The notes under the pieces were generated by a model. It was not told the DNA's origin. It did no database searches and saw only the letters and a program-made list of their open reading frames with translations. From contig CBDALO010000087.1 in NCBI GenBank assembly GCA_965196985.1, positions 110,285 to 174,284 on the forward strand: a stretch of DNA of 64,000 bases, read 5' to 3'. Each line of letters starts with the position of its first letter. Positions within the stretch are counted from its first letter, which is position 1. Positions 44,583 to 53,809 of this stretch are shown here, one piece after another. The position numbers and the translations under genes were made by a program. Origin of the DNA: 2-12-FULL-35-23 sp965196985 (GTDB lineage Bacteria > Pseudomonadota > Gammaproteobacteria > UBA12402).

Positions 44583-45836
44583 ATGACAGAAATTAAAAAC
44601 TACACACTTAACTTTGGTCCTCAGCATCCTGCTGCACACGGTGTATTGCGTTTGGTATTAGAGCTTGATGGCGAGACGGTAACAAAAGCTGATCCGCATA
44701 TTGGTTTATTGCATCGTGGTACAGAGAAGCTTGCCGAGACTAAACCTTTTAATCAAAGTATTGGTTATATGGATCGCTTAGATTATGTTTCTATGATGTG
44801 TAATGAACATGCTTATGTGCGCGCTATTGAAAAATTACTCGGTGTTGAAGCGCCATTGCGTGCTCAATACATTCGTACGATGTTCGATGAAGTAACTCGT
44901 ATTTTAAATCACTTATTATGGTTGGGCGCTTTTTCATTAGATCTTGGTGCGATGGCGGTGTTTTTATATGCATTTCGTGAGCGTGAAGATTTAATGGATT
45001 GTTATGAGGCGGTGTCAGGAGCGCGTATGCACGCGACTTATTATCGTCCGGGCGGTGTGTACCGTGACTTGCCAGACAAAATGCCGCAGTACAAACCGTC
45101 TAAATTTATCAGCAAGAAAGAGTTAAAGCGTCGCAATGCTAATCGGCAAGGCTCGTTGTTGGATTTTCTTGAGGATTTTACTCAGCGTTTTCCTAAGTTA
45201 GTCGATGAATACGAAACTTTATTAACTAACAACCGTATTTTTAAACAGCGCACAGTGAATATCAGCCCTGTTAGTGCTGAGCGGGCTCAGGCGTTGGGTT
45301 TGACTGGGCCAATGTTGCGAGCTGCTGGTGTGGCTTGGGATTTACGTAAAACACAACCTTACGCTGCTTATGATCGTGTCGAATTTGATGTGCCAGTAGG
45401 TAAAACCGGCGATTGCTATGATCGTTATTTGGTGCGTATTGAAGAAATGCGCCAATCAAATCGTATTATTAAGCAATGTATCGATTGGTTGCGAGTTAAT
45501 CCAGGTCCGGTGATGGCGGAGAATCACAAAGTAACCCCACCACAACGTGCTGAGATGAAAACCAACATGGAAGCGATGATTCACCACTTTAAGCTTTTTA
45601 CTGAAGGGTATTGTGTTCCTGCTGGTGAAGTGTATAGCGCAATTGAGCACCCTAAGGGTGAATTTGGAATTTATTTGGTGTCTGATGGTGCAAATAAGCC
45701 CTATCGCTTGAAAATTCGTGCGCCAGGCTTTGCACATTTGGCTAGCTTTGATGAGTTGTCGCAAGGTTTTATGTTGGCGGATGCAGTAGGTATCTTAGCA
45801 AGCCAGGATATTGTGTTTGGTGAGATTGATCGATAG
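44583..45836 (+). CDS. nuoD: NADH-quinone oxidoreductase subunit D
   Basis: The 49-kDa subunit that forms the quinone pocket with NuoB. 417 aa. LNFGPQHPAAHGVLRLVLELDGE at the N-terminus, DPHIGLLHRGTEKLAE, YMDRLDYVSMMCNEHAY and the C-terminal GDIVFGEIDR-like end (SQDIVFGEIDR) are canonical. The AAAGGAG ribosome binding site lies in the end of nuoC, 2 nt upstream. It is the last gene before the first repeat-filled gap of the operon. Confidence 0.97.
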   Translation: MTEIKNYTLNFGPQHPAAHGVLRLVLELDGETVTKADPHIGLLHRGTEKLAETKPFNQSIGYMDRLDYVSMMCNEHAYVRAIEKLLGVEAPLRAQYIRTMFDEVTRILNHLLWLGAFSLDLGAMAVFLYAFREREDLMDCYEAVSGARMHATYYRPGGVYRDLPDKMPQYKPSKFISKKELKRRNANRQGSLLDFLEDFTQRFPKLVDEYETLLTNNRIFKQRTVNISPVSAERAQALGLTGPMLRAAGVAWDLRKTQPYAAYDRVEFDVPVGKTGDCYDRYLVRIEEMRQSNRIIKQCIDWLRVNPGPVMAENHKVTPPQRAEMKTNMEAMIHHFKLFTEGYCVPAGEVYSAIEHPKGEFGIYLVSDGANKPYRLKIRAPGFAHLASFDELSQGFMLADAVGILASQDIVFGEIDR

Positions 45837-46312
45837 TTTCGATTTGTAGCCCGGATTGAGAGCGCGGGGCGCTCGAAAATCCGGGGCGGAGCTTGGACAC
45901 TATTAACCCCGGATTATCAAGCATTACACGCTTTCAATCCGGGCTACGGATCAAGTATCAGTAGGCAGGGAATAGGTAACAGGTTTTTTTGATAATGGAG
46001 CGTCTGCTTACTTATCAACTTAGAAAAGCGGAACAAGCTTTTCCAGGAGATAAGTAAGTAGAGGCGAAAGCTGGGGCGGCTCGCGAAGCGAGCGGGGGAT
46101 TTGTTGTTAAGGAGGTTGCTTGATTAATAAATCCACCCTGACCCTCCTTATTCTAAGGAGGGGACGTGCTATGAAAGCTTGATAGTTGCTATGAGCTTGA
46201 TAGTTACTATGAAGCTCCATAAAAAAAGCCCCCTTTGATTCAAAGGGGGCGGCTCGCGAAGCGAGCGGGGGGATTTATAGCCCAAATTGAAAGAGACAAA
46301 CTGAGAGAAACG
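45837..46312. repeat. repeat cluster in the nuoD-nuoE gap
   Basis: This 476-bp gap has no gene. It holds CCGGATT-type repeat copy 2 (45845-45948), an orphan MITE end (GGGCGGCTCGCGAAGCGAGC, about 46073-46096) and a full MITE unit (46129-46276) with AATCCACCC, CCTCCTTATTCTAAGGAGG, CCCCCTTTGATTCAAAGGGGG and the GCGAGCGGGGGGATT end. The duplicate word TTGATAGTTGCTATGA / TTGATAGTTACTATGA sits inside the unit. All could affect readthrough from nuoD to nuoE. Confidence 0.85.
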
Positions 46313-46807
46313 ATGAGTAAAGATGTATTAACTCCCGAAATGCGGGAACAAATTACCAAATTGCTAACACGGTTTCCTGAAGATAGAAAACGTTCAGCAG
46401 CTTTAATGGCGATTCATATCGTGCAAGATCTAGGTGAAGGCTGGGTAAGTGAAGCACAGCTTGATGCTATTGCTGAAATCTTAGAGCAGCCACCTATAGC
46501 ACTCTATGAGGTTGCGACTTTTTACACGATGTGTAAGCGCAAACCACAAGGCAAACACTTAATTTCCATTTGTACTAATTTGCCTTGTCAGTTAAGTGGT
46601 TGTGAAGAAATTGTTATGCAATTTAAAAAGCGTTTAGGAATAGATTTTGGTGAAACGACACCTGATGGCAAATTTACTTTAGAGGAAGTGGAGTGCTTGG
46701 GCGCGTGCGTTAATGCGCCAATGTGTTCAGTGGGTAAGAAATACGTTGAACACTTAACTCCTGAAAAGGTAGATGAGATTTTAGCTGAGCTGCAGGAAGT
46801 TTCGTAA
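46313..46807 (+). CDS. nuoE: NADH-quinone oxidoreductase subunit E
   Basis: The 24-kDa thioredoxin-like subunit of the NADH dehydrogenase module. 164 aa from ATG 46313 (MSKDVLTPEMREQITKLLTR). An upstream in-frame start at 46235 lies wholly in repeat DNA and would add a translated repeat tail, so I rejected it. [2Fe-2S] ligands are Cys87 and Cys92 (CTNLPC), Cys128 and Cys132 (CLGAC). The leader carries GAGAG about 8 nt before the ATG. Confidence 0.95.
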   Translation: MSKDVLTPEMREQITKLLTRFPEDRKRSAALMAIHIVQDLGEGWVSEAQLDAIAEILEQPPIALYEVATFYTMCKRKPQGKHLISICTNLPCQLSGCEEIVMQFKKRLGIDFGETTPDGKFTLEEVECLGACVNAPMCSVGKKYVEHLTPEKVDEILAELQEVS

Positions 46808-47020
46808 GAAAATGTAGGTCGGTCCTGAGGTGGCATAGTCAAGGACTTGATAATTTGCTGAGTATTACGTCACCGAAGGCCGACATAGCGAAGTGTGAGT
46901 AGAGTTCAGTGTCGGCCTGCGCTACGCTTGGGACCGACCTACCGTACTAAGCTGGTTGGTAAAACAGCCTCCTTTTTTAAAGGGGGCTGCTCGCGAAGCG
47001 AGCGGGGGGATTAGATAACG
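46808..47020. repeat. repeat pair in the nuoE-nuoF gap
   Basis: GTAGGTCGG-family element copy 2 (46814-46942) is followed at once by a MITE end (46961-47013, CCTCCTTTTTTAAAGGGGG, then CTCGCGAAGCGAG and GGGGGGATT). The same pairing of the two families occurs at 17463-17655, so they moved or were duplicated together. Confidence 0.82.
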
Positions 47021-48316
47021 ATGGAAAAAAATATGTTAAATCAAGTTTGTTACCGAACTTTACAACTAGAAAAGCCCTGGTCATTGGAAACTTATCGCAG
47101 TGTTGGTGGTTATGAAGTTATCGAAAAAATCTTGCGGGAAAAAACTGATCCCAAAGAATTGATCGAAGAATTAAAAACTTCAGGCTTGCGTGGTCGTGGT
47201 GGTGCAGGGTTTCCCACTGGTTTAAAGTGGAGTTTTATTCGTCGTGATGTGCCTGGGCAAAAATACGTAGTTTGTAATGCTGATGAAGGCGAGCCTGGTA
47301 CTTGTAAAGACCGTGATATTTTACGTTTTAACCCGCATCAACTTATCGAAGGAATGATGATCGGTGGCTATATTATGGGCGCGACAGTTGCTTATAACTA
47401 TATCCGCGGTGAATACTGGGAATGCTTCGAGCGTATGGAGGCTGCTGTCGAAGAAGCGCGAGCAGCAGGCTTATTAGGCCAAGATTTATTTGGCTCAGGT
47501 TTTGATTTTGAGTTTCATAATGCAGTAGGTTTAGGTGCATATATCTGTGGTGAAGAAACGGCGCTGCTTAATTCCTTGGAGGGTAAAAAAGGTCAGCCTC
47601 GAGTTAAGCCACCATTCCCTGCTAACTTTGGTTTATATGGTAAGCCAACGACAGTGAATAACGTTGAGTCCTTTGCTTCAGTACCAGTTATCTTGCAAAA
47701 AGGTGCGCAATGGTTTTTGGAGTTGGGTAAGCCAAATAATGGTGGTACTAAAATTTTTAGTTTGTCAGGACACGTTGAAAAACCAGGTAACTTTGAGGTG
47801 CCATTAGGTACCTCATTTAAAACTTTACTTGAGATGGCTGGTGGCATGAAAGCTGGTCGTAAGCTTAAAGGCGTTATTCCCGGTGGTTCATCGATGCCAG
47901 TTTTGCCGGGCGATGTGATGATGGACCTTGATATGGATTATGATTCGTTAGTGAAAGCAGGATCAATGCTAGGTTCTGGCGCTATTATCGTGATGGATGA
48001 AACTACTTGTATGGTAAGTGCTTGTGAGCGTTTGTTACGTTTTTACTTTGAAGAGTCTTGTGGCCAATGTACACCTTGTCGTGAAGGTGTGGGTTGGGTT
48101 TGGCGTTTGGTGAAAAAGATTAAAGACGGTCAAGGTGAACTGGAAGATATTGATACGTTGCAGCGTGTTGCTAAGAACGTTGAGGGTCGTACGATTTGTG
48201 TGTTTGGTGAAGCGTTTGCTTGGCCTGTGGCTGGTTTTTTGCGCCATTATCGGCATGAGTTTGAGTATATGATTGAGCATGGTCGCTCGATGGTGAATGA
48301 GGGTGTGACGGCTTAG
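47021..48316 (+). CDS. nuoF: NADH-quinone oxidoreductase subunit F
   Basis: The 51-kDa subunit that oxidises NADH through FMN and carries cluster N3. 431 aa. FMN/NADH-binding stretches are LRGRGGAGFPTGLKWSF and NADEGEPGTCKDRDI, and GAGAYICGEETAL-like GLGAYICGEETALLNSLEG. The [4Fe-4S] ligands include CGQCTPC (347-353). The start is ATG 47021, 8 nt after the GGGGGGATT end of a repeat, which may supply the only purine-rich segment upstream; ATG 47033 is a possible alternative. Confidence 0.95.
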   Translation: MEKNMLNQVCYRTLQLEKPWSLETYRSVGGYEVIEKILREKTDPKELIEELKTSGLRGRGGAGFPTGLKWSFIRRDVPGQKYVVCNADEGEPGTCKDRDILRFNPHQLIEGMMIGGYIMGATVAYNYIRGEYWECFERMEAAVEEARAAGLLGQDLFGSGFDFEFHNAVGLGAYICGEETALLNSLEGKKGQPRVKPPFPANFGLYGKPTTVNNVESFASVPVILQKGAQWFLELGKPNNGGTKIFSLSGHVEKPGNFEVPLGTSFKTLLEMAGGMKAGRKLKGVIPGGSSMPVLPGDVMMDLDMDYDSLVKAGSMLGSGAIIVMDETTCMVSACERLLRFYFEESCGQCTPCREGVGWVWRLVKKIKDGQGELEDIDTLQRVAKNVEGRTICVFGEAFAWPVAGFLRHYRHEFEYMIEHGRSMVNEGVTA

Positions 48317-48495
48317 GGTTTATAATCCACCCTGACCCTAGATTTGTAGCCCGGATTGCCCCCGCGACTTGTTGGCGGGGGAAAATCCGGGGCTGAGTGT
48401 AGCTTAACCCCGGATTATCAAATGCTTCGCATTTTCAATCCGGGCTACAGGCTTCGTGTTGGTTATGAGCCTTAGAAAAAAGAAAACGGTGAATT
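48317..48495. repeat. repeats in the nuoF-nuoG gap
   Basis: There is a fragment of the MITE left end (TTATAATCCACCCTGACCCTAG, about 48319-48341) followed by CCGGATT-type repeat copy 3 (48345-48449), whose inner arm here is GCCCCCGCGAC...TTGGCGGGGG. No gene is visible. Confidence 0.8.
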
Positions 48496-50856
48496 ATGGC
48501 AAAGATAGAAATAGACGGAAAAGAAGTTGAAGCACAGCCAGGTGAGATGTTGATTCAAGCAGCGGATCGAGAAGGTGTGTATATTCCAAGATTTTGTTAC
48601 CACAAAAAACTTTCTGTGGCAGCAAACTGCCGTATGTGCTTAGTCGAAGTTGAAAAAGCTCCAAAAGCACTGCCCGCCTGTGCAACACCTGTTGCAGAGG
48701 GAATGAAAGTTTTTACTAAATCAGAAAAAGCTATCCAAGCACAAAAAACCGTCATGGAGTTTTTATTAATTAACCATCCGCTTGATTGTCCGATTTGCGA
48801 TCAGGGTGGGCAATGTGAATTGCAAGACTTATCCATGGGCTTTGGTGCTGATACCTCAGGGTTCGTTGAAATGAAACGTTCTGTGCCTGATCCTGATCTA
48901 GGTCCGTTGATTGCAACGGAAATGAACCGTTGTATTCACTGTACACGTTGCGTACGTTTTGAAGATGAAATAGCAGGTAAGCGAGAACTGGGGGCGATGT
49001 TTCGTGGTGAGCATACTAAAATTGGTACTTATGTGAAGCATACCATTAGTTCTGAATTATCAGGCAATGCCATTGATGTTTGTCCAGTTGGTGCATTAAC
49101 TTCAAAGCCGTTTCGTTTTAAAGCTCGAGCTTGGGAACTTACACAAACACCAAGTATTGCTGCTCATGATTGCCTAGGTTCGCATATTAACTGTGGCACT
49201 TTGCGAGGTGAGATGTTACGAGTTACTCCTCGTGAATGTGAGGCGATTAATGAAGTGTGGTTGTCGGATCGTGATCGTTTTGCTTATACCGGTGTGTATA
49301 GTAAACAGCGCCTTACTCAACCGATGATTAAAGAAAATGGCAAATGGAAAACGGTTAGTTGGCAACAGGCTTTTGATCATACTTTAAAATGTTTACAGAC
49401 GGTGTTAAATGCTCACGGGGTAAATAGCTTTGGTGCTTTAGCTTCACCTTCAGCAACAACAGAAGAGCTTTATTTGTTGCAACGATTTATGCGTGGTATT
49501 GGTAGCAACAATATTGATCATCGTTTGCGCGCACAAGATGTGAGTGATCAGGAAAAATTACCACGCTGTTTGAATCTTGGTGTGAGTGTAGCTGATTTAG
49601 CTTTACAAGATACAGTCTTTCTAGTGGGTTCTGATATTAATACTGAACAACCTATCGCGGGTATGAAGGTTCGCCAAGCAGCTCTTAAAGGCGCTGCAAT
49701 TTACAGCTTAAATATGATGGACTATGAAACAACTTTTGCTGTGAAAGAAAAGCAGGTTGTTAAACCGGGTTCATTTAGCAAAGCGTTGGCTAGCGTTGCA
49801 AAGGCATTGGCTGAGACAACAGGTACGCCAGTTGCTACAGCTTTAGCTCACATTGAGGTAACCCCGTGGGCAGAAGCTGCTGCAAAAGCATTGTTAGCGG
49901 GGCAGAAGAAAACAATTATCTTAGGTGCGCTAGCACTGAATCATACTGAAGGGGCGGTAGTGCGTGCGTTAACGCACATGATTGCTGATTTAAGTGGCGC
50001 GACAGCAGGCTGTCTAACTGAGGGTGCAAATTCTGCTGGCGCGAGTTTGGCTGGTTGTTTGCCGCATCGAGGCCCTGCGGGTGTTGGCGTTGAAGAAGCT
50101 GGTTTGTGTACTGCTGATATGTTGCAACAGGCATTGAAAGCTTATCTGTTACTTGGTGTTGAGCCGGAGCTTGACTGTGCGCATAGCTCCCAAGCTTTAC
50201 AAGCAATGCGTTCGGCTGAGTGTGTGATTGGTTTGACTTCTTTCGCAACTGATAGTCTATTAGATTACGCAACAATTTTATTGCCGATTGCAAGCTTTGG
50301 TGAGACCTCTGGAACTTACGTCAATATTGAAAGTAAATGGCAGTCCTTCAATGGTGTGGTAGCACCTAAGGGTGAAGCACGGCCTGCTTGGAAAGTATTG
50401 CGTGTATTGGGCAATATTTTTCAGCTGGAGGGATTTGAATATACCTCGAGTGAAGAAGTGTTAGAGGAGTTACGCCGCTTTGTTGAAGCAAACGACTCAC
50501 CACAAGTGGTGAAATTAGAATTGCCAGCGTTGATTGATGGTTTGGTGGATGGTGATAGCTTGCAACGTATTGGCGATAAAGCTGGCTATGCAACCGATAG
50601 TTTAGTAAGGCAAGCGGAGCCGCTACAAGAAATGATGGCTCAATGGAGTAATGAGGCGGTTCAATTGAATGCAGCAACAGCTGCACGCTTGGGGCTTAAG
50701 GCCGAGCAGGTAGTTACTGTGCGCCAAGACGGGCAGCTAAGAATGCCGGTTGCTATTAACGAGAGAGTGCCGGATGGTTGCATATTACTGCGTACTGGCA
50801 TAACTGAAACTGTTGGGTTAGGTGACCCTTACGGTGTTATTGAGATTCAGCAATAA
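48496..50856 (+). CDS. nuoG: NADH-quinone oxidoreductase subunit G
   Basis: The 75-kDa subunit that relays electrons between NuoF and NuoI. 786 aa. The N-terminal ferredoxin domain has [2Fe-2S] ligands Cys34, Cys45, Cys48 and Cys62. HPLDCPICDQGGQCELQDL and CIHCTRCVRF carry the next clusters, and the long C-terminal part is the molybdopterin-oxidoreductase-like fold, which lacks cofactor in complex I. Start ATG 48496 with GGTGA upstream. Confidence 0.96.
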   Translation: MAKIEIDGKEVEAQPGEMLIQAADREGVYIPRFCYHKKLSVAANCRMCLVEVEKAPKALPACATPVAEGMKVFTKSEKAIQAQKTVMEFLLINHPLDCPICDQGGQCELQDLSMGFGADTSGFVEMKRSVPDPDLGPLIATEMNRCIHCTRCVRFEDEIAGKRELGAMFRGEHTKIGTYVKHTISSELSGNAIDVCPVGALTSKPFRFKARAWELTQTPSIAAHDCLGSHINCGTLRGEMLRVTPRECEAINEVWLSDRDRFAYTGVYSKQRLTQPMIKENGKWKTVSWQQAFDHTLKCLQTVLNAHGVNSFGALASPSATTEELYLLQRFMRGIGSNNIDHRLRAQDVSDQEKLPRCLNLGVSVADLALQDTVFLVGSDINTEQPIAGMKVRQAALKGAAIYSLNMMDYETTFAVKEKQVVKPGSFSKALASVAKALAETTGTPVATALAHIEVTPWAEAAAKALLAGQKKTIILGALALNHTEGAVVRALTHMIADLSGATAGCLTEGANSAGASLAGCLPHRGPAGVGVEEAGLCTADMLQQALKAYLLLGVEPELDCAHSSQALQAMRSAECVIGLTSFATDSLLDYATILLPIASFGETSGTYVNIESKWQSFNGVVAPKGEARPAWKVLRVLGNIFQLEGFEYTSSEEVLEELRRFVEANDSPQVVKLELPALIDGLVDGDSLQRIGDKAGYATDSLVRQAEPLQEMMAQWSNEAVQLNAATAARLGLKAEQVVTVRQDGQLRMPVAINERVPDGCILLRTGITETVGLGDPYGVIEIQQ

Positions 50857-50865
50857 GGAATGAGT

Positions 50866-51894
50866 ATGACGTTGGCACAAGCAGTTATTCATCTTTTATG
50901 GATCATTTTATATTTGGTCCTAATTTTAGTTCCTGTCATTATTGGCGTACTTGCCTTTACTTATGCTGAACGTAAGGTGCTTGCCTTTATGCATGTGCGT
51001 ATTGGGCCTAACCGGGTGGGGCCATTTGGTTTCTTTCAGCCGCTAGCTGATGCGCTAAAGCTTATTCACAAAGAAATTATCGTGCCAGCTAAAGCAAATA
51101 AGTTTATTTTTATTTTGGCGCCAATTTTAAGTTTGGCTCCTGCTTTGGCAGCATGGGCTGTAGTGCCTTTTAATCATGGCTGGGTGCTTGCTAATATTAA
51201 TGCCGGTGTTTTGTATATTTTAGCGATGACTTCCTTTGGAGCTTACGGTGTGTTGTTATCGGGTTGGGCCTCTAACTCCAAATACGCTTTGTTTGGTTCA
51301 TTACGCTCTGCAGCACAAATTGTTTCCTATGAAATTGCTATGGGTTTTGCTTTGATTGGCGTGGCAATTGCTGCGGGCTCACTAAACTTGCAGAAAATTG
51401 TTTTAGCACAAAGTGGTGGCTTATGGCACTGGTATTGGTTGCCATTGTTGCCGCTATTTATTGTGTATTGGATTTCTGGTGTGGCAGAAACCAATCGCGC
51501 TCCTTTTGATGTGGCAGAGGGTGAGTCAGAAATTGTTGCGGGTTATCACGTTGAGTATGGTGGTATGGGTTTTGGGGTATTCTTTTTAGCGGAATACGCC
51601 AATATGCTATTGATCGCTACTTTGGTCTCGGTTTTATTTTTAGGTGGTTGGTTATCCCCATTTCAGGGTATCCCTGCTTTGCAAGAAGCTTTTGCTTGGG
51701 TGCCAGGTGTTGTTTGGTTGTTAATTAAGATCGTCTTTTTTGCGTTTATGTTTTTATGGTTGCGGGCAACGTTCCCTCGTTATCGTTATGATCAGATTAT
51801 GCGGTTGGGTTGGAAGGTGTTAATTCCTGTAACATTAATTTGGATTATAGTGGTTGCGGTTGCTGCACGGTTGAACTTGCCACCTTGGTGGTGA
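50866..51894 (+). CDS. nuoH: NADH-quinone oxidoreductase subunit H
   Basis: Membrane subunit at the junction of the two arms, lining the quinone channel. 342 aa with about eight membrane spans. TYAERKVLAFMHVRIGPNRVGPFG, ADALKLIHKEIIVP, ETNRAPFDVAEGESEIVAGYHVEYGG and RYDQIMRLGWKVLIP are canonical. I chose ATG 50866 because AAGGA (50855-50859) lies 6 nt before it; ATG 50860 would leave no spacing. Confidence 0.96.
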   Translation: MTLAQAVIHLLWIILYLVLILVPVIIGVLAFTYAERKVLAFMHVRIGPNRVGPFGFFQPLADALKLIHKEIIVPAKANKFIFILAPILSLAPALAAWAVVPFNHGWVLANINAGVLYILAMTSFGAYGVLLSGWASNSKYALFGSLRSAAQIVSYEIAMGFALIGVAIAAGSLNLQKIVLAQSGGLWHWYWLPLLPLFIVYWISGVAETNRAPFDVAEGESEIVAGYHVEYGGMGFGVFFLAEYANMLLIATLVSVLFLGGWLSPFQGIPALQEAFAWVPGVVWLLIKIVFFAFMFLWLRATFPRYRYDQIMRLGWKVLIPVTLIWIIVVAVAARLNLPPWW

Positions 51895-52378
51895 TTTAGG
51901 GGGCAGTAGGCAGGGAACAGTGGGTAGGGACGTGTTACAAAACTTCATGCTTGTTATGAAGTTTAGGAAAAAACAGCCCCCTTTCTTAAAGGGGGCGGCT
52001 CGCGAAGCGAGCGGGGATTTGTTGTTAAGGAAGTTGCTTGATTAATAAATCCACCCTGTCCCTCCTTATTCTAAGGAGGGAACGTGCTAAGCAGCTTCTC
52101 GTGAGGGGCGTGTTTGGTAGGTTGTAGTAGGCAGGGAACAGTGGGTAGGGACGTGTTACAAAATTTCATGCTTGTTATGAAGTTTAGGAAAAAACAGCCC
52201 TCTTTTTTAAAGGGGGCGGCTCGCGAAGCGAGCGGGGGATTTTGTAGCCCGGATTGAGAGCACGAAGTGCTCGATAATCCGGGGCGAAGTTTGATATTAA
52301 CCCCGGATTATCAAGCGTTACACGCTTTCAATCCGGGCTACATGTTTCTTCGGAAAAAGGTGAGAAGAGGAACTAACG
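51895..52378. repeat. repeat cluster in the nuoH-nuoI gap
   Basis: This 484-bp gap without a gene holds two MITE ends (51967-52020 and 52189-52242), a MITE left part (52048-52090) and CCGGATT-type repeat copy 4 (52243-52342). Segments of about 45 bp on either side (GTAGGCAGGGAACAGTGGG onward, 51906 and 52130) are near-perfect direct repeats, so one unit was tandemly duplicated. Confidence 0.85.
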
Positions 52379-52867
52379 TTGAAAAAAGTGGTGCAAATTA
52401 TTAAAAGCTTTACGCTCTGGGAGTTGCTGGTTGGTTTGGCTCTAACCGGGCGCTATTTTTTTAAGAAAAAGATCACTGTGCAATTCCCTGAAGAGAAAAC
52501 ACCCGTATCACCTAGGTTTCGTGGTTTACATGCGTTGCGTCGTTATCCTAATGGCGAAGAGCGCTGTATTGCTTGTAAACTTTGTGAGGCTGTGTGTCCA
52601 GCGTTAGCGATTACGATTAATTCAGAAGCACGTTTAGATGGCTCACGTCGCACCAAAGAATATGAAATCGACTTGTTCAAGTGTATTTATTGTGGTTTCT
52701 GTGAAGAAGCCTGTCCAGTGGACTCGATTGTATTAACGGATATTTCTCATTACCACTTCACTGAGCGGGGTGAAAATATCTTAACAAAAGAAAAGCTACT
52801 AGCAATTGGTGATCAGTATGAAACGCAAATTGCTAAAGCGCGTGATGAGGATGGGGATTATCGATGA
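52379..52867 (+). CDS. nuoI: NADH-quinone oxidoreductase subunit I
   Basis: Ferredoxin-like TYKY subunit carrying clusters N6a and N6b. 162 aa. Two ligand sets are present: Cys63, 66, 69, 73 (CIACKLCEAVCP) and Cys102, 105, 108, 112 (CIYCGFCEEACP). The start is TTG 52379 after AGAGGAAC; no ATG fits the conserved N-terminus. Its stop overlaps the nuoJ start by 4 nt (ATGA). Confidence 0.96.
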   Translation: MKKVVQIIKSFTLWELLVGLALTGRYFFKKKITVQFPEEKTPVSPRFRGLHALRRYPNGEERCIACKLCEAVCPALAITINSEARLDGSRRTKEYEIDLFKCIYCGFCEEACPVDSIVLTDISHYHFTERGENILTKEKLLAIGDQYETQIAKARDEDGDYR

Positions 52868-53490
52868 TTGTTAATATTGTAACCCAGGTTGTTTTTTACC
52901 TGTTTGCTATCTCAGCAGTCTGTGGGGCCTTAATGGTAGTGACTGCTCGCAACCCAGTTAAGGCAGTTTTATGCTTGGTACTAACTTTTGTAGCGATGGC
53001 CGGTATTTGGATTCTGCTACATGCTGAGTTTTTAGCATTAATCCTAGTGATTGTTTACGTTGGGGCGGTGATGACGTTGTTCTTGTTCGTTGTAATGACG
53101 CTTAATTTAGACAGGCAACAGTTAAAGCGCGGTTTAGTACGTTATTTACCGCTTGGTTTGATTATTGTTATCTTAATTATGGTAATGATGTTTACCGTTA
53201 TCGGTCCGTCGCATTTCGGGTTGAGCAAGTATCCAGAGCCCGCTGCCGTTGCTGCTAACTATAGTAATGTAAAAGCTTTAGGTACGACTCTGTATTCACG
53301 CTTTGTTTATCCGTTTGAAATAGCTGGTGTGTTACTGTTGGTTGCGATGATTGCTGCGATTACTTTAGCGTTTCGAGGCCGTAGGCATCGTAAACAAGTT
53401 AATATTGGTGAGCAGTTGGCAACTCGTCGTGAAGACCGCATTACTTTGGTGAAAATGAACCCCAAACCAAACCATGAGGATAAAGCATGA
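52864..53490 (+). CDS. nuoJ: NADH-quinone oxidoreductase subunit J
   Basis: Membrane subunit of complex I, 208 aa with five predicted spans. Conserved are VTARNPVKAVLCLVLTFVAMAGIWILLHAEFLALILVIVYVGAVMTLFLFVVM, the pi-bulge helix region. ATGA overlaps at both ends tie it to nuoI and nuoK. The C-terminal tail (about 170-208) is basic and longer than in E. coli. Confidence 0.96.
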   Translation: MIVNIVTQVVFYLFAISAVCGALMVVTARNPVKAVLCLVLTFVAMAGIWILLHAEFLALILVIVYVGAVMTLFLFVVMTLNLDRQQLKRGLVRYLPLGLIIVILIMVMMFTVIGPSHFGLSKYPEPAAVAANYSNVKALGTTLYSRFVYPFEIAGVLLLVAMIAAITLAFRGRRHRKQVNIGEQLATRREDRITLVKMNPKPNHEDKA

Positions 53491-53792
53491 TCCCATTATC
53501 TAATTACCTCATTCTCGCAGCGCTATTGTTTGCAATTAGTATTGCGGGCTTGGTGCTGAATCGTAAAAGTTTGATTTCGATTTTAATGTGCGTGGAGTTG
53601 TTGCTGCTGGCAGTAAACACTAACTTCATCGCTTTTGCAGATTTTCTCCATAACAATATGGGTGAAGTTTTCGTATTTTTTGTGCTAACGGTTGCTGCAG
53701 CAGAAGCAGCGATTGGCTTAGCGATTGTGATTACGTTATTTAGAAATCGTCAAACGATTCTTACTGACGAGCTTGATGAACTTAAAGGCTAG
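53487..53792 (+). CDS. nuoK: NADH-quinone oxidoreductase subunit K
   Basis: Small proton-channel subunit, 101 aa with three spans. Conserved Glu residues are present in LMCVELLLLAVNTNFIAF and VAAAEAAIGLAI. It overlaps nuoJ by ATGA and is followed 17 nt later by nuoL. Confidence 0.97.
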   Translation: MIPLSNYLILAALLFAISIAGLVLNRKSLISILMCVELLLLAVNTNFIAFADFLHNNMGEVFVFFVLTVAAAEAAIGLAIVITLFRNRQTILTDELDELKG

Positions 53793-53809
53793 TGGCAAGG
53801 ACTTAAACC

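Noticed and set aside
46235..46312. N-terminal extension of nuoE
   Set aside because: The added residues are translated repeat sequence (GRLAKRAGGF); the family N-terminus begins at 46313.
42884..52342. CRISPR array
   Set aside because: The repeated units are single palindromic elements kilobases apart with no regular spacers and no cas genes.
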